Under the pieces are notes generated by a model. It was not told where the DNA came from. It saw nothing but the letters and a program-made list of their open reading frames with translations, and made no database searches. From NCBI RefSeq assembly GCF_900176345.1, contig NZ_FWXU01000005.1:62001-126000 (forward strand): a DNA stretch of 64,000 nt, in the 5' to 3' direction. The stretch is from Rhizobium sp. RU36D. GTDB taxonomy: Bacteria; Pseudomonadota; Alphaproteobacteria; Rhizobiales; Rhizobiaceae. Each line of letters starts with the position of its first letter. Position 1 is the first letter of the stretch. Below, in pieces: positions 23,897 to 32,462 of this stretch. Both the position numbers and the translations under genes were made by a program.

Positions 23897-25546
23897 ATGA
23901 AAACCATATTGAGGACCGCCGCCATCATGTTGATGGCCACGGCTGTCGCCATGCCGGCCATTGCCGGCGACAAGATTCGCACCATCACCATTCTCAGCCG
24001 CCCCCAGGCCGGCCAGCAGGCCGAATTCCAGTCCGTCCAATTGATCGCGCAGGAATGGCGCAAGCTCGGCCTCGATGTCGAGGTCAAGGCGCAGCCCTGG
24101 GAGCAGATGTCGGAAGAGGTCTGGTACAAGCGCGACAAATGGGACGCCACCGCATGGCAGATGGTCGGCCGCCCGGAGCGCTCAGATCCCGATGAAATCG
24201 TCTTCAACCTGTTCCATTCCTCGACGGCCGAAAAGGGCTACAACTTCGTCGGCTACAACAATCCGGAATATGATGCCCTGGTCGAGGCCCAGCGCAGCGA
24301 GATCGACCCGGAAAAGCGCAAGGCGCTGATCTTCAAGGCGCAGGAGGTGCTTGCGAAAGACCAGCCCAACATGATGCTGGTTCATCCGAAATCGACCTTT
24401 GCCTATAACAAGGAGGTCTGGAAGCCGGAATCCATCGTCAACCAGAGCGGCATCGGCATCCGCAACACCTGGACCTTCCTCGGCATGGAGCCGGCAGGCG
24501 CCAAGAAGGACATCGTCATCAACTCCTCGGACAATGTGAAGGCGGTCAATCCGCTCTACATCTCCGGCGGTGTCGACAGCTGGGTCACGGAATTGATCTA
24601 TGATCGCCTTCTGCGCGTCGGTCCTGACGGACTGCCCAAGGCCTGGGCGGCGGAGAGCTTTACCTGGAAGGACGACAAGACCGTCGACGTGAAGCTGCGC
24701 GCCGGCCTGAAATGGCATGATGGCCAGCCGGTCACGGCCGAAGACGTCAAGTTCTCCTTCGAGGCGGCCGTCGGCGGCGAAGCGCCGATGTACAAGCCGT
24801 TCGCCTCTAACATCAAGTCGATCGAGACCGCCGGCGATACCATCACCTTCCAGCTGAACACGCCATCGGCCTCGTTCGTGACGTCGAGCCTTGCCAAGAT
24901 CAACCTGATCCCCAAGCATGTCTGGGAACCGATCCTCAAGGATCTCGCAGCCAAGCCTGAAAATGCCGAAAGCTACCAGGAACAGACGCCAATCGGTTCC
25001 GGCCCCTACAAGTTTGTCAGCTGGGCCAAGAACGAGGAAATCGTTCTTGCTGCCAATAAGGAGCATTTCAATGCGCCCAAGGCGGAGCGCTGGATCCTGC
25101 GCATCGTTCCCAATGCGGAAGCCGCGCTCGGCATGCTGAAATCAGGCGAAATCAATTTCGTCGGCGAATTCTCGGGCGACCCGCAGGTGCTGGTCGATGC
25201 CGCCAAGGCGGACCCCAAGCTTGAGGTGGTTTCCACTGTTGACATGGGTTTCCGCTATATCGGCTTCAACATGCGCCGCCCGCCCTTCAACGATCCCGCC
25301 TTCCGCAAGGCTCTGTCGGAAGCGGTCGATCGCCAGCTGATCGTCAAGGCGGCCTATCGCGGCTTCGCCGTGCCCTCCAACTCGGTTGTCTCGCCGGCGC
25401 TTGAATTCTGGCATGACAAGTCGGTGGTCGAGAGCTTCAAGGCCGGTCAGGCGATTGCCGCCAAGGCGCTGGCGGATGCCGGCTACACGCTGGAAGGCGG
25501 CAAGCTCCACTATCCCGGCGACATCAAGGAAACCCTGGGCGAGTAA
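23897..25546 (+). CDS. ABC transporter solute-binding protein, family 5 (second importer)
   Basis: 549 residues with a clear signal peptide (MKTILRTAAIMLMATAVAMPAIAGDK, cleavage near residue 24). It belongs to the SBP_bac_5 family, but the order of parts is unusual: an N-terminal block resembling the C-terminal lobe (EFQSVQLIAQEWRKLGLDVEVKAQPW, QRSEIDPEKRKALIFKAQEVL) precedes the normal start with SSDNVKAVNPLYISGGVDSWVTELIYDRLL and VDVKLRAGLKWHDGQPVTAEDVKFSFE. The family thus seems circularly permuted or duplicated at its N-terminus, which is known for some family 5 members. An AGAGGAGAACAACA leader precedes the ATG. It is first in a long operon that includes hydantoinase and M20 peptidase genes. 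Confidence 0.9.
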   Translation: MKTILRTAAIMLMATAVAMPAIAGDKIRTITILSRPQAGQQAEFQSVQLIAQEWRKLGLDVEVKAQPWEQMSEEVWYKRDKWDATAWQMVGRPERSDPDEIVFNLFHSSTAEKGYNFVGYNNPEYDALVEAQRSEIDPEKRKALIFKAQEVLAKDQPNMMLVHPKSTFAYNKEVWKPESIVNQSGIGIRNTWTFLGMEPAGAKKDIVINSSDNVKAVNPLYISGGVDSWVTELIYDRLLRVGPDGLPKAWAAESFTWKDDKTVDVKLRAGLKWHDGQPVTAEDVKFSFEAAVGGEAPMYKPFASNIKSIETAGDTITFQLNTPSASFVTSSLAKINLIPKHVWEPILKDLAAKPENAESYQEQTPIGSGPYKFVSWAKNEEIVLAANKEHFNAPKAERWILRIVPNAEAALGMLKSGEINFVGEFSGDPQVLVDAAKADPKLEVVSTVDMGFRYIGFNMRRPPFNDPAFRKALSEAVDRQLIVKAAYRGFAVPSNSVVSPALEFWHDKSVVESFKAGQAIAAKALADAGYTLEGGKLHYPGDIKETLGE

Positions 25547-25584
25547 CGGCGCACACCGTCATCCCTGGCCCCTGACCCTGACGC

Positions 25585-25660
25585 GAGGAGCGGCGTTCGT
25601 CCAAGCCGCCGCTCCTCCCTGAAGCTCGTAGCTCCCACCCGTGGCCCGCATCGGCCACGG
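25585..25660 (+). other. Two consecutive stem-loops between binding-protein and permease genes
   Basis: GAGGAGCGGCG (25585-25595) pairs perfectly with CGCCGCTCCTC (25607-25617). CCGTGGCC (25639-25646) pairs with GGCCACGG (25653-25660), extended by CCCA/TGGG outside one mismatch. They fill the 134-base gap after the binding-protein gene and probably stabilise its transcript or attenuate downstream expression. Confidence 0.65.
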
Positions 25661-25680
25661 ATGGGATTGAGGGAAAATCC

Positions 25681-26658
25681 ATGTCGAATTTCAAGGCGAT
25701 AGGCGGCAGATTGCTGCAGCTTGCGCTCGTCCTTTGGGCGGTGGTGACCATCCTGTTCCTGATGTTCCGGCTCATGCCGGGCAATCCGATGGCGGCCTAT
25801 ATAGACCCGTCGTTTACAGTAGAGCAGCAACAGGAGCTCATGGTCGCCTTCGGCTTGGACAAGCCGCTGTGGCAGCAATATTTCATCTATCTCGGCAATC
25901 TGCTGCAGGGGGAGCTGGGCGACAGCTTCCGCTACCGGCAGCCGGTCGGGGAGCGTATCCTGATGCTCCTGCCCAATACGCTGGTGCTGACCTTCTCCTC
26001 CCTGATCGTCGCCTATGCGTTCGGCATTCTCGCGGGCGCCTATCTCGCCTGGCGTCGCGGCTCCTGGGTGGAGCAAACCGCAATCCCCCTCGTTCTGACC
26101 ACAAGGGCCATGCCGGAATTCTGGCTGGGCATGGTGATCCTCGCCATTTTTTCCTTCTGGCTCGGCTGGTTTCCGGCCGGTGGCACGCGCACGGCCGGTG
26201 CGGAATTTGATGGCCTGCTCGATTTCTACACCTCGCGGGATTTCCTGACCCACCTGGCGCTGCCGGCGGCGACGCTTGCCATCTATAGCCAGGGACTGCC
26301 GCTGCTGTTGATGCGCTCCAACATGCTTGACGTGATGAAGGAGGACTTCGTCACCATGGCGCGGATCAAGGGCTTGTCGAGCTGGACGGTCATCGTTCGG
26401 CATGCCGCGCGCAACGCGCTGCTGCCCGTCATGACCTCCTTCGCCATCGCCGTTGGCTATCAGCTGCAGGGCAATGTGGTGGTGGAGAGCGTGTTCTCCT
26501 GGCCGGGGCTCGGGCGTGAACTGGTCAATGCAGTCGCGGCTTCCGATTATCCGCTGGCGCAGGGTGCCTTCCTGATGATTGCGCTTGTCGTGATCCTGAT
26601 GAACCTGCTCGCCGACATGCTTTATGCGCTGCTCGATCCGAGGATCAGCCATGCGTGA
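25681..26658 (+). CDS. ABC transporter permease, DppB/OppB-like (second importer)
   Basis: A 325-residue inner-membrane protein with six hydrophobic helices. The motif FRLMPGNPMAAYIDPSFT follows helix 1 as in OppB-type permeases, and the EAA loop is EDFVTMARIKGLSSWTVIVRHAARNALLPV. The start ATG 25681 lies after GAGGGAAAATCC. It forms the channel with the DppC-like subunit encoded next (8-base overlap). Confidence 0.92.
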   Translation: MSNFKAIGGRLLQLALVLWAVVTILFLMFRLMPGNPMAAYIDPSFTVEQQQELMVAFGLDKPLWQQYFIYLGNLLQGELGDSFRYRQPVGERILMLLPNTLVLTFSSLIVAYAFGILAGAYLAWRRGSWVEQTAIPLVLTTRAMPEFWLGMVILAIFSFWLGWFPAGGTRTAGAEFDGLLDFYTSRDFLTHLALPAATLAIYSQGLPLLLMRSNMLDVMKEDFVTMARIKGLSSWTVIVRHAARNALLPVMTSFAIAVGYQLQGNVVVESVFSWPGLGRELVNAVAASDYPLAQGAFLMIALVVILMNLLADMLYALLDPRISHA

Positions 26659-27553
26659 GGATATCGTCCGCGCTCCCCGAACCGGCCTGTTCACGCGCTT
26701 CTTCCGCGCGCTCAGGCTGCCGACCAATGATCCCTTTGCCGTGGCCGGGCTGGCGATCTATGCCATATTCCTGGTTGCCGCGATCTTTGCGGACCAGATC
26801 GCCCCCTATGATCCCACGGAAATTCTCTACACCCAGGCCTATGACCTTGCTGCCGACCTGCCGCCCGGCAAGGATGGGTTCATCATGGGCACGACCAGTC
26901 TCGGTCGCGACATCTTTTCCCAGATCGTCTATGGCAGCCGCTCGGCCTTGCTGATCGGCATAACCGCCGCCTTCATGGTGGCGCTGATCGGCTCCATCGT
27001 CGGGCTGGTTTCCGGCTATTTCGGCGGCTGGGTGGATGCGGTGTTGATGCGGCTTGCCGACATTGCCTTCGGCATTCCGTTCCTGCCCTTCGTGATCGTG
27101 CTTGCGGCCTTTCTCGAGCCGTCGATCTGGAACGTGGTTTTCGCCATGGCGCTGGTGCTGTGGCGTGATACCGCCCGGGTCATCCGCAGCCAGGTCCTGA
27201 GCCTGAGAACCCGCGGCTATGTGGAAGCCGCGCGCGTGGCGGGATCGTCGGATCTGAAGATCATCCTGCGCCATGTCGCCCCGAACATTCTTCCGCTCTC
27301 TTTCCTCTATGGATCGATTGCCATCGGCTGGGCGATCCTGACGGAAGCCTCGATCAGCTTCCTGGGTTTCGGCGATCCCAATTCCATCAGCTGGGGCTAC
27401 ATGCTGCAGGATGCCTTTGCCAGCCAGGCGCTCGCAAAGCAGGCCTATTACTGGTTCCTGCCCCCCGGCATCTGCATCATCCTGGTCGTCAGCGCGGGCT
27501 TCTTCATCACGCGCGGCTACGAAAACATTCTCTTCCCGAAGTTGAACCGATGA
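26651..27553 (+). CDS. ABC transporter permease, DppC/OppC-like (second importer)
   Basis: A 300-residue permease. ATG 26651 (MREDIVRAPRTG) has GAGGAT upstream and overlaps the previous stop by eight bases. It shows the N-terminal OppC segment NDPFAVAGLAIYAIFLVAAIFADQIAPYDP, then MGTTSLGRDIFSQIVYGSRSAL and the EAA loop RGYVEAARVAGSSDLKIILRHVAPN. About six transmembrane helices are apparent. The stop overlaps the first ATPase gene (ATGA). Confidence 0.92.
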   Translation: MREDIVRAPRTGLFTRFFRALRLPTNDPFAVAGLAIYAIFLVAAIFADQIAPYDPTEILYTQAYDLAADLPPGKDGFIMGTTSLGRDIFSQIVYGSRSALLIGITAAFMVALIGSIVGLVSGYFGGWVDAVLMRLADIAFGIPFLPFVIVLAAFLEPSIWNVVFAMALVLWRDTARVIRSQVLSLRTRGYVEAARVAGSSDLKIILRHVAPNILPLSFLYGSIAIGWAILTEASISFLGFGDPNSISWGYMLQDAFASQALAKQAYYWFLPPGICIILVVSAGFFITRGYENILFPKLNR

Positions 27554-28563
27554 CAGAACCTCTTCTCTCCGTTCGGGACCTTCGGGTCAGCTATCAGGTG
27601 GGCCGCAGCAAGGTCCACGCCGTGGATGGCGCGAGTTTCGACGTGCCCGTCGGCTCGATCACCGGCCTGGTGGGCGAGTCCGGCTGCGGCAAGACCACGG
27701 TTGCCCGGGCCCTGACGCGGGTTATCGCCGAGAACGCGGCCATTACCGGCGGCAGGATGCTGTTTGACGGCAAGGACCTGGCCAGCCTGCCGGAGCGCGA
27801 CATGAACGCCCTGCGCTGGCGTGACATTGCCTTCATTCCGCAAAGCGCGATGAACTCGCTCGATCCGGTCTATACGGTCGAATACCAGCTTGCGGAGGTG
27901 CTGCGCCGGCGCGGCGGCCTGGGGCGCAAAGCGGCAAGGGAGCGATCCGAGGCGCTGTTCGAAATGGTGGGTATTGATCCCGGCCGGCTCACGGATTACC
28001 CGCATCAGTTTTCGGGAGGCATGCGCCAGCGCGTGGCGATCGCCCTGGCCCTGGCGCTCGATCCGAAACTGATCATCGCCGATGAGCCTGTCACGGCGCT
28101 CGACGTCATCGTGCAGCGGCAGATCCTCGACCAGTTGAAGGATTTGCAGGAACGGCTCGGCCTCTCGGTGATCCTGGTCACCCATGACATCTCGGTGGTC
28201 GCCTATATCTGTGACCGCACCGTGGTGATGTATGCCGGCAAGGTTGCCGAGGCCGGCAGCACGGTAGCGACCCTCAACCGGCCATCGCATCCCTACACCA
28301 TGGGACTGCGCAATGCCTTCCCCGATCTGGCAGGCGCTGCCTCCGGCGTGCTGACGCCGATCGAGGGTGCGCCGCCAAACCTGGCGGACCCGCCGCTGGG
28401 CTGTCGCTTTGCGGCGCGCTGTCCCTTCGCATTGCCGGTCTGCGCAACGGAGCCGCCGACGGTTCTCGTGGAGCCGGATCACCCCGTCGCCTGCCACCGC
28501 GCAGACGAAGCGGCGGCCTTGCGCATCCAGGCCGCAAACACTGAGACATGGGTGGCTAGCTGA
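27550..28563 (+). CDS. ABC transporter ATP-binding protein, DppD/OppD-like (second importer)
   Basis: 337 residues, full DppD length. Walker [14 protein letters not shown]-loop IPQSAMNSLDPVYT, signature FSGGMRQRVAIALAL, Walker B IIADEPVTALDV and H-loop VTHDIS are visible. The C-terminal oligopeptide-transporter extension (PLGCRFAARCPFALPVC) carries the cysteine cluster that may bind an Fe-S cluster in related proteins. Its ATG overlaps the permease stop, and the following ATPase starts on its stop codon. Confidence 0.94.
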   Translation: MTEPLLSVRDLRVSYQVGRSKVHAVDGASFDVPVGSITGLVGESGCGKTTVARALTRVIAENAAITGGRMLFDGKDLASLPERDMNALRWRDIAFIPQSAMNSLDPVYTVEYQLAEVLRRRGGLGRKAARERSEALFEMVGIDPGRLTDYPHQFSGGMRQRVAIALALALDPKLIIADEPVTALDVIVQRQILDQLKDLQERLGLSVILVTHDISVVAYICDRTVVMYAGKVAEAGSTVATLNRPSHPYTMGLRNAFPDLAGAASGVLTPIEGAPPNLADPPLGCRFAARCPFALPVCATEPPTVLVEPDHPVACHRADEAAALRIQAANTETWVAS

Positions 28564-29570
28564 TGACAATGACAATGTCTGGCACAATGTCCGGCGGAAA
28601 AACGGACGTCCTGATCTCGGTCTCCGAGGCCAAGCTGCATTACAAGGTCGGTGGTGCGCTGGCAGCGATGCGCGGCAAGTCAACAGTCGTCAAGGCGGTG
28701 GATGGCGTGTCCTTCGACATCCGCCACGGCGAGAGCATTGGCCTGCTGGGCGAATCCGGCTGTGGCAAGACGTCGATGGGTCGGCTGCTGCTGAAGCTGG
28801 AGCCCATGACGGGCGGCAGTGTGCACTTCGATGGCTATGATCTGTCGACCCTGACAAAGGCGCAGCTCAGGGATTTCAGATCCCGGGCGCAGCTGATTTT
28901 CCAAAATCCCTTCGACGCTATCAATCCACGCTTCTCGATCCGGGCCACCCTGGCCGAGCCGCTGGAAAATGCCGGCATAGCCAAGTCCGAGCGGGAAGGC
29001 CTGATCATCAAAGCCCTGGAACTGGTGAAGCTGCCCCACCCCTTGAGCTTCCTGGACCGCTATCCGCACCAGCTTTCCGGCGGACAATTGCAGCGTGTCG
29101 TCATGGCAAGGGCGCTGATCCTGCAGCCGCAATTCGTCGTAGCCGACGAGCCCGTGTCCATGCTGGACGTCTCCGTTCGTGCGGGCGTGCTGAATGTCTT
29201 CCGCGATGTGCGCGACCGGTTGGGCCTGACGGCCATCTATATCAGCCACGATCTCGCCCTGGTACGCTATGTCTGCGAGCGGACCATCGTCATGTATCTC
29301 GGCCGCGTGATGGAGGATGGCCGGACCGAGGACATCGTCCGTGAGCCGCTGCATCCTTATACCAAGGCTTTGGTGGCGGCGGTGCCTGTGCCGCACACGG
29401 ACCAGAGCCATGCGCCGCTTCCGATCGGCCGTGGAGCGCCGGATCCTCGCAACCCGCCCTCTGGCTGCGTGTTCCGCGACCGGTGCCCCGCCGCGCATGA
29501 ACGTTGCGCCGCGGAAGTCCCCCAGCCCAAGCATGTGGGTGACCGGCTGGTCGCCTGCCATCTGTATTGA
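28563..29570 (+). CDS. ABC transporter ATP-binding protein, DppF/OppF-like (second importer)
   Basis: 335 residues from the first ATG (28563, sharing a base with the upstream TGA). Three further in-frame ATGs within eight codons leave the exact start open, and no strong ribosome-binding site is seen. Walker [14 protein letters not shown]-loop [13 protein letters not shown], signature [15 protein letters not shown], Walker [13 protein letters not shown] and H-loop ISHDLA are present. The C-terminal extension with [14 protein letters not shown] matches OppF/DppF. Confidence 0.93.
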   Translation: MTMTMSGTMSGGKTDVLISVSEAKLHYKVGGALAAMRGKSTVVKAVDGVSFDIRHGESIGLLGESGCGKTSMGRLLLKLEPMTGGSVHFDGYDLSTLTKAQLRDFRSRAQLIFQNPFDAINPRFSIRATLAEPLENAGIAKSEREGLIIKALELVKLPHPLSFLDRYPHQLSGGQLQRVVMARALILQPQFVVADEPVSMLDVSVRAGVLNVFRDVRDRLGLTAIYISHDLALVRYVCERTIVMYLGRVMEDGRTEDIVREPLHPYTKALVAAVPVPHTDQSHAPLPIGRGAPDPRNPPSGCVFRDRCPAAHERCAAEVPQPKHVGDRLVACHLY

Positions 29571-29584
29571 GGGATGGGACGGTG

Positions 29585-30607
29585 ATGATGCAAGCGGCAT
29601 TCTATGAAACGACCGGACCGGCACACGAGGTGTTGAAGCATGGGCTGATGGAGATTCCACGACCCGCAGCCGGTGAGGTTCTGGTCCGCGTCATGGCTTC
29701 CGGCATCAACCCGGCTGACGTCAAGCGTCGGGCGGGATGGCGGGGCATGCAGATGGAACACCCAAGGGTCATTCCGCATACCGATGGCGCCGGTGCCATC
29801 GTCGATGTTGGAGAGGGCGTAGACCGGGCCCGGATCGATGAGCGCGTCTGGCTCTGGAATGCCCAGGGCGGTTATGGCGAGGCCGGCCGTGCTTTCGGTA
29901 CCGCAGCGGAGTTTATCGCGATTGACGCTCAGCAGGCCGTGCCACTGCCCGATGCCCTGAGTTTCGAAGAGGGTGCCTGCCTCGGCGTGCCGGCCATGAC
30001 CGCCTATCGCGCCTTGTTTTCGGATGGTCCGATCGATGGATGCACGGTGTTCATCAGCGGCGCAGCCGGTGCCGTCGGTCACTTTGCCGTGCAGATGGCG
30101 GTGGCTGCCGGTGCAACCGTGTTCGGCTCCGTCAGCAGCGAGGCTTCCGCTAGCCATGCCAAGTCGGCGGGCGCCCATCACCTCATCAACCGCAAGAGGG
30201 ACGATGTGGCCAAGTGGGTCCTGGACCTCACCGGCGGGCAGGGGGTGGACAGGGTTATCGAAGTGGATTTCGGCGACAACTTGGCCCTCGACGCCGCGAT
30301 CCTCAAGGCGAACGGCACCGTCGCCTCCTATTCGTCCAGCAGCGATCCGACACCGGTGCTGCCCTATTACGCTTTCGCGGCGAAGGGCGCCAATCTCAGG
30401 TTCATCCAGGGCTTCCGCATACCCGAGGCCGCCAGGCTGGTGGGACACAGGATGATCGCAACGCTTGCCGCCAATCAACGACTGGCCGTGGCGATCGGTG
30501 CCCGGTTTCCGCTTTCCGAGATCGCCAAGGCGCATCAACGGGTGGAGGCGGGCGGCCTCGGCAATGTCGTGGTGCAGCTATCGCCCGCACCAGACCCAAT
30601 CATTTGA
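29585..30607 (+). CDS. Zinc-independent MDR oxidoreductase (quinone reductase-like)
   Basis: A 340-residue NADPH-dependent medium-chain reductase of the quinone oxidoreductase branch. The GroES-like part has GEVLVRVMASGINPADVKRRAG, the Rossmann part FISGAAGAVGHFAVQMA, and the NADP-side GAHHLINRKRDD. Zinc-binding cysteines are absent. The start was put at ATG 29585 (a second ATG follows directly); a TTG further upstream overlaps the ATPase gene. It sits inside the importer/hydantoinase operon, so it may reduce an unsaturated or carbonyl intermediate of the imported compound; that is inference. Confidence 0.85.
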   Translation: MMQAAFYETTGPAHEVLKHGLMEIPRPAAGEVLVRVMASGINPADVKRRAGWRGMQMEHPRVIPHTDGAGAIVDVGEGVDRARIDERVWLWNAQGGYGEAGRAFGTAAEFIAIDAQQAVPLPDALSFEEGACLGVPAMTAYRALFSDGPIDGCTVFISGAAGAVGHFAVQMAVAAGATVFGSVSSEASASHAKSAGAHHLINRKRDDVAKWVLDLTGGQGVDRVIEVDFGDNLALDAAILKANGTVASYSSSSDPTPVLPYYAFAAKGANLRFIQGFRIPEAARLVGHRMIATLAANQRLAVAIGARFPLSEIAKAHQRVEAGGLGNVVVQLSPAPDPII

Positions 30608-30629
30608 GAATAACCGCAAGGACAACATC

Positions 30630-32462
30630 ATGCTCAATCTCAAGGAGAAACCGGGAACCTCCCCGCAGCAGGCCGAAAGACCGATCCGCGATCCCGTCTC
30701 GCTGGAAATCATCCGCGGCGCCATTGCCGCCGCCCAGTCCGAAATGGAAGCCTTGCTGGAGCGGACCGCCATCTCCGCCTTCATCCGCGAGAAGAAGGAT
30801 TTCTACACGGCCTTGTTCGATGGCGATGGCGTGATGGCCGTGGGCTCCATGGTGCCGATCTTCGGTGACATGACGAGCCCCGTATTTGAGCATTTCCCGG
30901 CTGAGACGATGAAGCCGGGCGATCTCTACTGGTACAACGACTGCTATGGCTCCCGCGGCGCGGTTTCGCATTCCAATGACCAGGTTCTGCTGGCGCCGGT
31001 GTTCAAGGATGGCAAGCGCTGCGCTTTCGTGATGAGCTGGGCGCATTTCGCCGATATCGGTGGCATCCGTCCGGGATCCATCAGTCCGGATGCCACGGAG
31101 ATCTTCCAGGAAGGCATCATCATCCCGCCCACCAAGCTGATCGATGCCGGCGTCACCAACGAGGCGACGTTGGCCATCTTCCATCGCAATTCCCGCTTTC
31201 CGGACCAGAGCATGGGCGACATGCGTGCCCTGATGGCGAGCGTCGAACTCGGCGTCAAACGCATCGGCGAAATCCTCGACCGGTTCGGCAGCGATGTGGT
31301 GGCAGACGCGCTGGCGCAGCTTCTGACCCGCACCCGCAAGCTGGTGCGCAAGAAGCTGGCGGAAACCTTCGACTACGGCACCTACAGCTTCACGGATGCC
31401 ATCGACACCGACGGCCACGGCAACGGACCGTTCAAGATGCGCATGTCGCTGACGCGCGAAAAGGGCAGCGATGGGGAAGACCGTTTCATCTTCGATGCCA
31501 CCCAGTCGGACGACCAGGCGCCCGGACCGGTCAATTTCCTGATGAATCGCGGGGTGCCGGGCATGGCGCTCGGCCTTTATTATCTCGGCGGCGACCCGGC
31601 CCAGGTCTGCAATGCCGGCGGTCCGCAGGCGATCGACGACGTCAGGCTGCGCGAAGGCTCGTTCCTGCAGCCGCGCTTTCCGGCAGCGCTCGGCATGCGT
31701 GGCCTCACCACCATGCGCGTGCTGTCGGCGCTGAACGGCCTCGTCAATGTGGCTGGCGGCAAGGCGCCAGCCTCCAATTCCGCCTATGTCATCACCATCA
31801 TGCGCGGCAATTATCGTGACGAGGCAGGAGAGCTGAAGCGCTTCCTGCTGGCCGATGGCATCGGCGTGGGCTACGGCGCCCGCCCGGATTCCGACGGCAT
31901 CGATGCGGTCTATTTCGTGGCGCAGGAAAACTATCCGGTCGAGTTCCTCGAAGTCGGCTATCCCGTTCGGCTCCGAACTTACGGAATCGTCGAGGATTCC
32001 GGTGGAGCAGGCCGCTTCAGAGGCGGATGCGGCATCATCCGCGAATATGAAATCCTCGCGGAAGACATGCTGCTCGCCGTTCGCATCGACAGCGTGAAGA
32101 ACCCGCCCTGGGGCATTCACGGCGGCATGGGTGGCGGCACCGGGCGCGTCACCGTCAACCCGGGCAAGGCGGACGAGCGCCGGCTTCCTCCGCTCTCGGA
32201 CGGCAACCGGCTGGTCAAGGGCGATATCCTGCGCATGGAGACAGGCGGCGGTGGCGGCTACGGCCACCCGTTCGACCGGCCTGTGGACGCGGTTCTGGCC
32301 GATGTGCTCGGCGGCTTCGTCAGCGTCTCGGCGGCGGAGCGCCTGTATGGCGTCGTGATCCGCGCCGGCAAGATCGACGCGGCCTCGACCGAGGCCCTGC
32401 GCGCCAACCGCCCCGTCACGGGCACCTTCCATCGCCAGGAGTATGTCGATGTCCTCGCTTGA
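30630..32462 (+). CDS. hyuB: Hydantoinase B / 5-oxoprolinase B-type subunit
   Basis: A 610-residue HyuB-family subunit. The opening RDPVSLEIIRGAIAAAQSEMEALLERTAISAFIREKKDF is typical. Further recognisable parts are VYWYNDCYGSRGAVSHSNDQ-like (residues about 95-115), FIFDATQSDDQAPGPVNFLMN and the C-terminal GGCGIIREYE / GGGGGYGHPFDRP glycine-rich loops. Together with HyuA it performs ATP-dependent ring opening of hydantoins, 5-oxoproline or related cyclic amides. The start follows AAGGAC. It overlaps the hyuA start and is cotranscribed with the upstream importer, which probably delivers the substrate. Confidence 0.93.
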   Translation: MLNLKEKPGTSPQQAERPIRDPVSLEIIRGAIAAAQSEMEALLERTAISAFIREKKDFYTALFDGDGVMAVGSMVPIFGDMTSPVFEHFPAETMKPGDLYWYNDCYGSRGAVSHSNDQVLLAPVFKDGKRCAFVMSWAHFADIGGIRPGSISPDATEIFQEGIIIPPTKLIDAGVTNEATLAIFHRNSRFPDQSMGDMRALMASVELGVKRIGEILDRFGSDVVADALAQLLTRTRKLVRKKLAETFDYGTYSFTDAIDTDGHGNGPFKMRMSLTREKGSDGEDRFIFDATQSDDQAPGPVNFLMNRGVPGMALGLYYLGGDPAQVCNAGGPQAIDDVRLREGSFLQPRFPAALGMRGLTTMRVLSALNGLVNVAGGKAPASNSAYVITIMRGNYRDEAGELKRFLLADGIGVGYGARPDSDGIDAVYFVAQENYPVEFLEVGYPVRLRTYGIVEDSGGAGRFRGGCGIIREYEILAEDMLLAVRIDSVKNPPWGIHGGMGGGTGRVTVNPGKADERRLPPLSDGNRLVKGDILRMETGGGGGYGHPFDRPVDAVLADVLGGFVSVSAAERLYGVVIRAGKIDAASTEALRANRPVTGTFHRQEYVDVLA

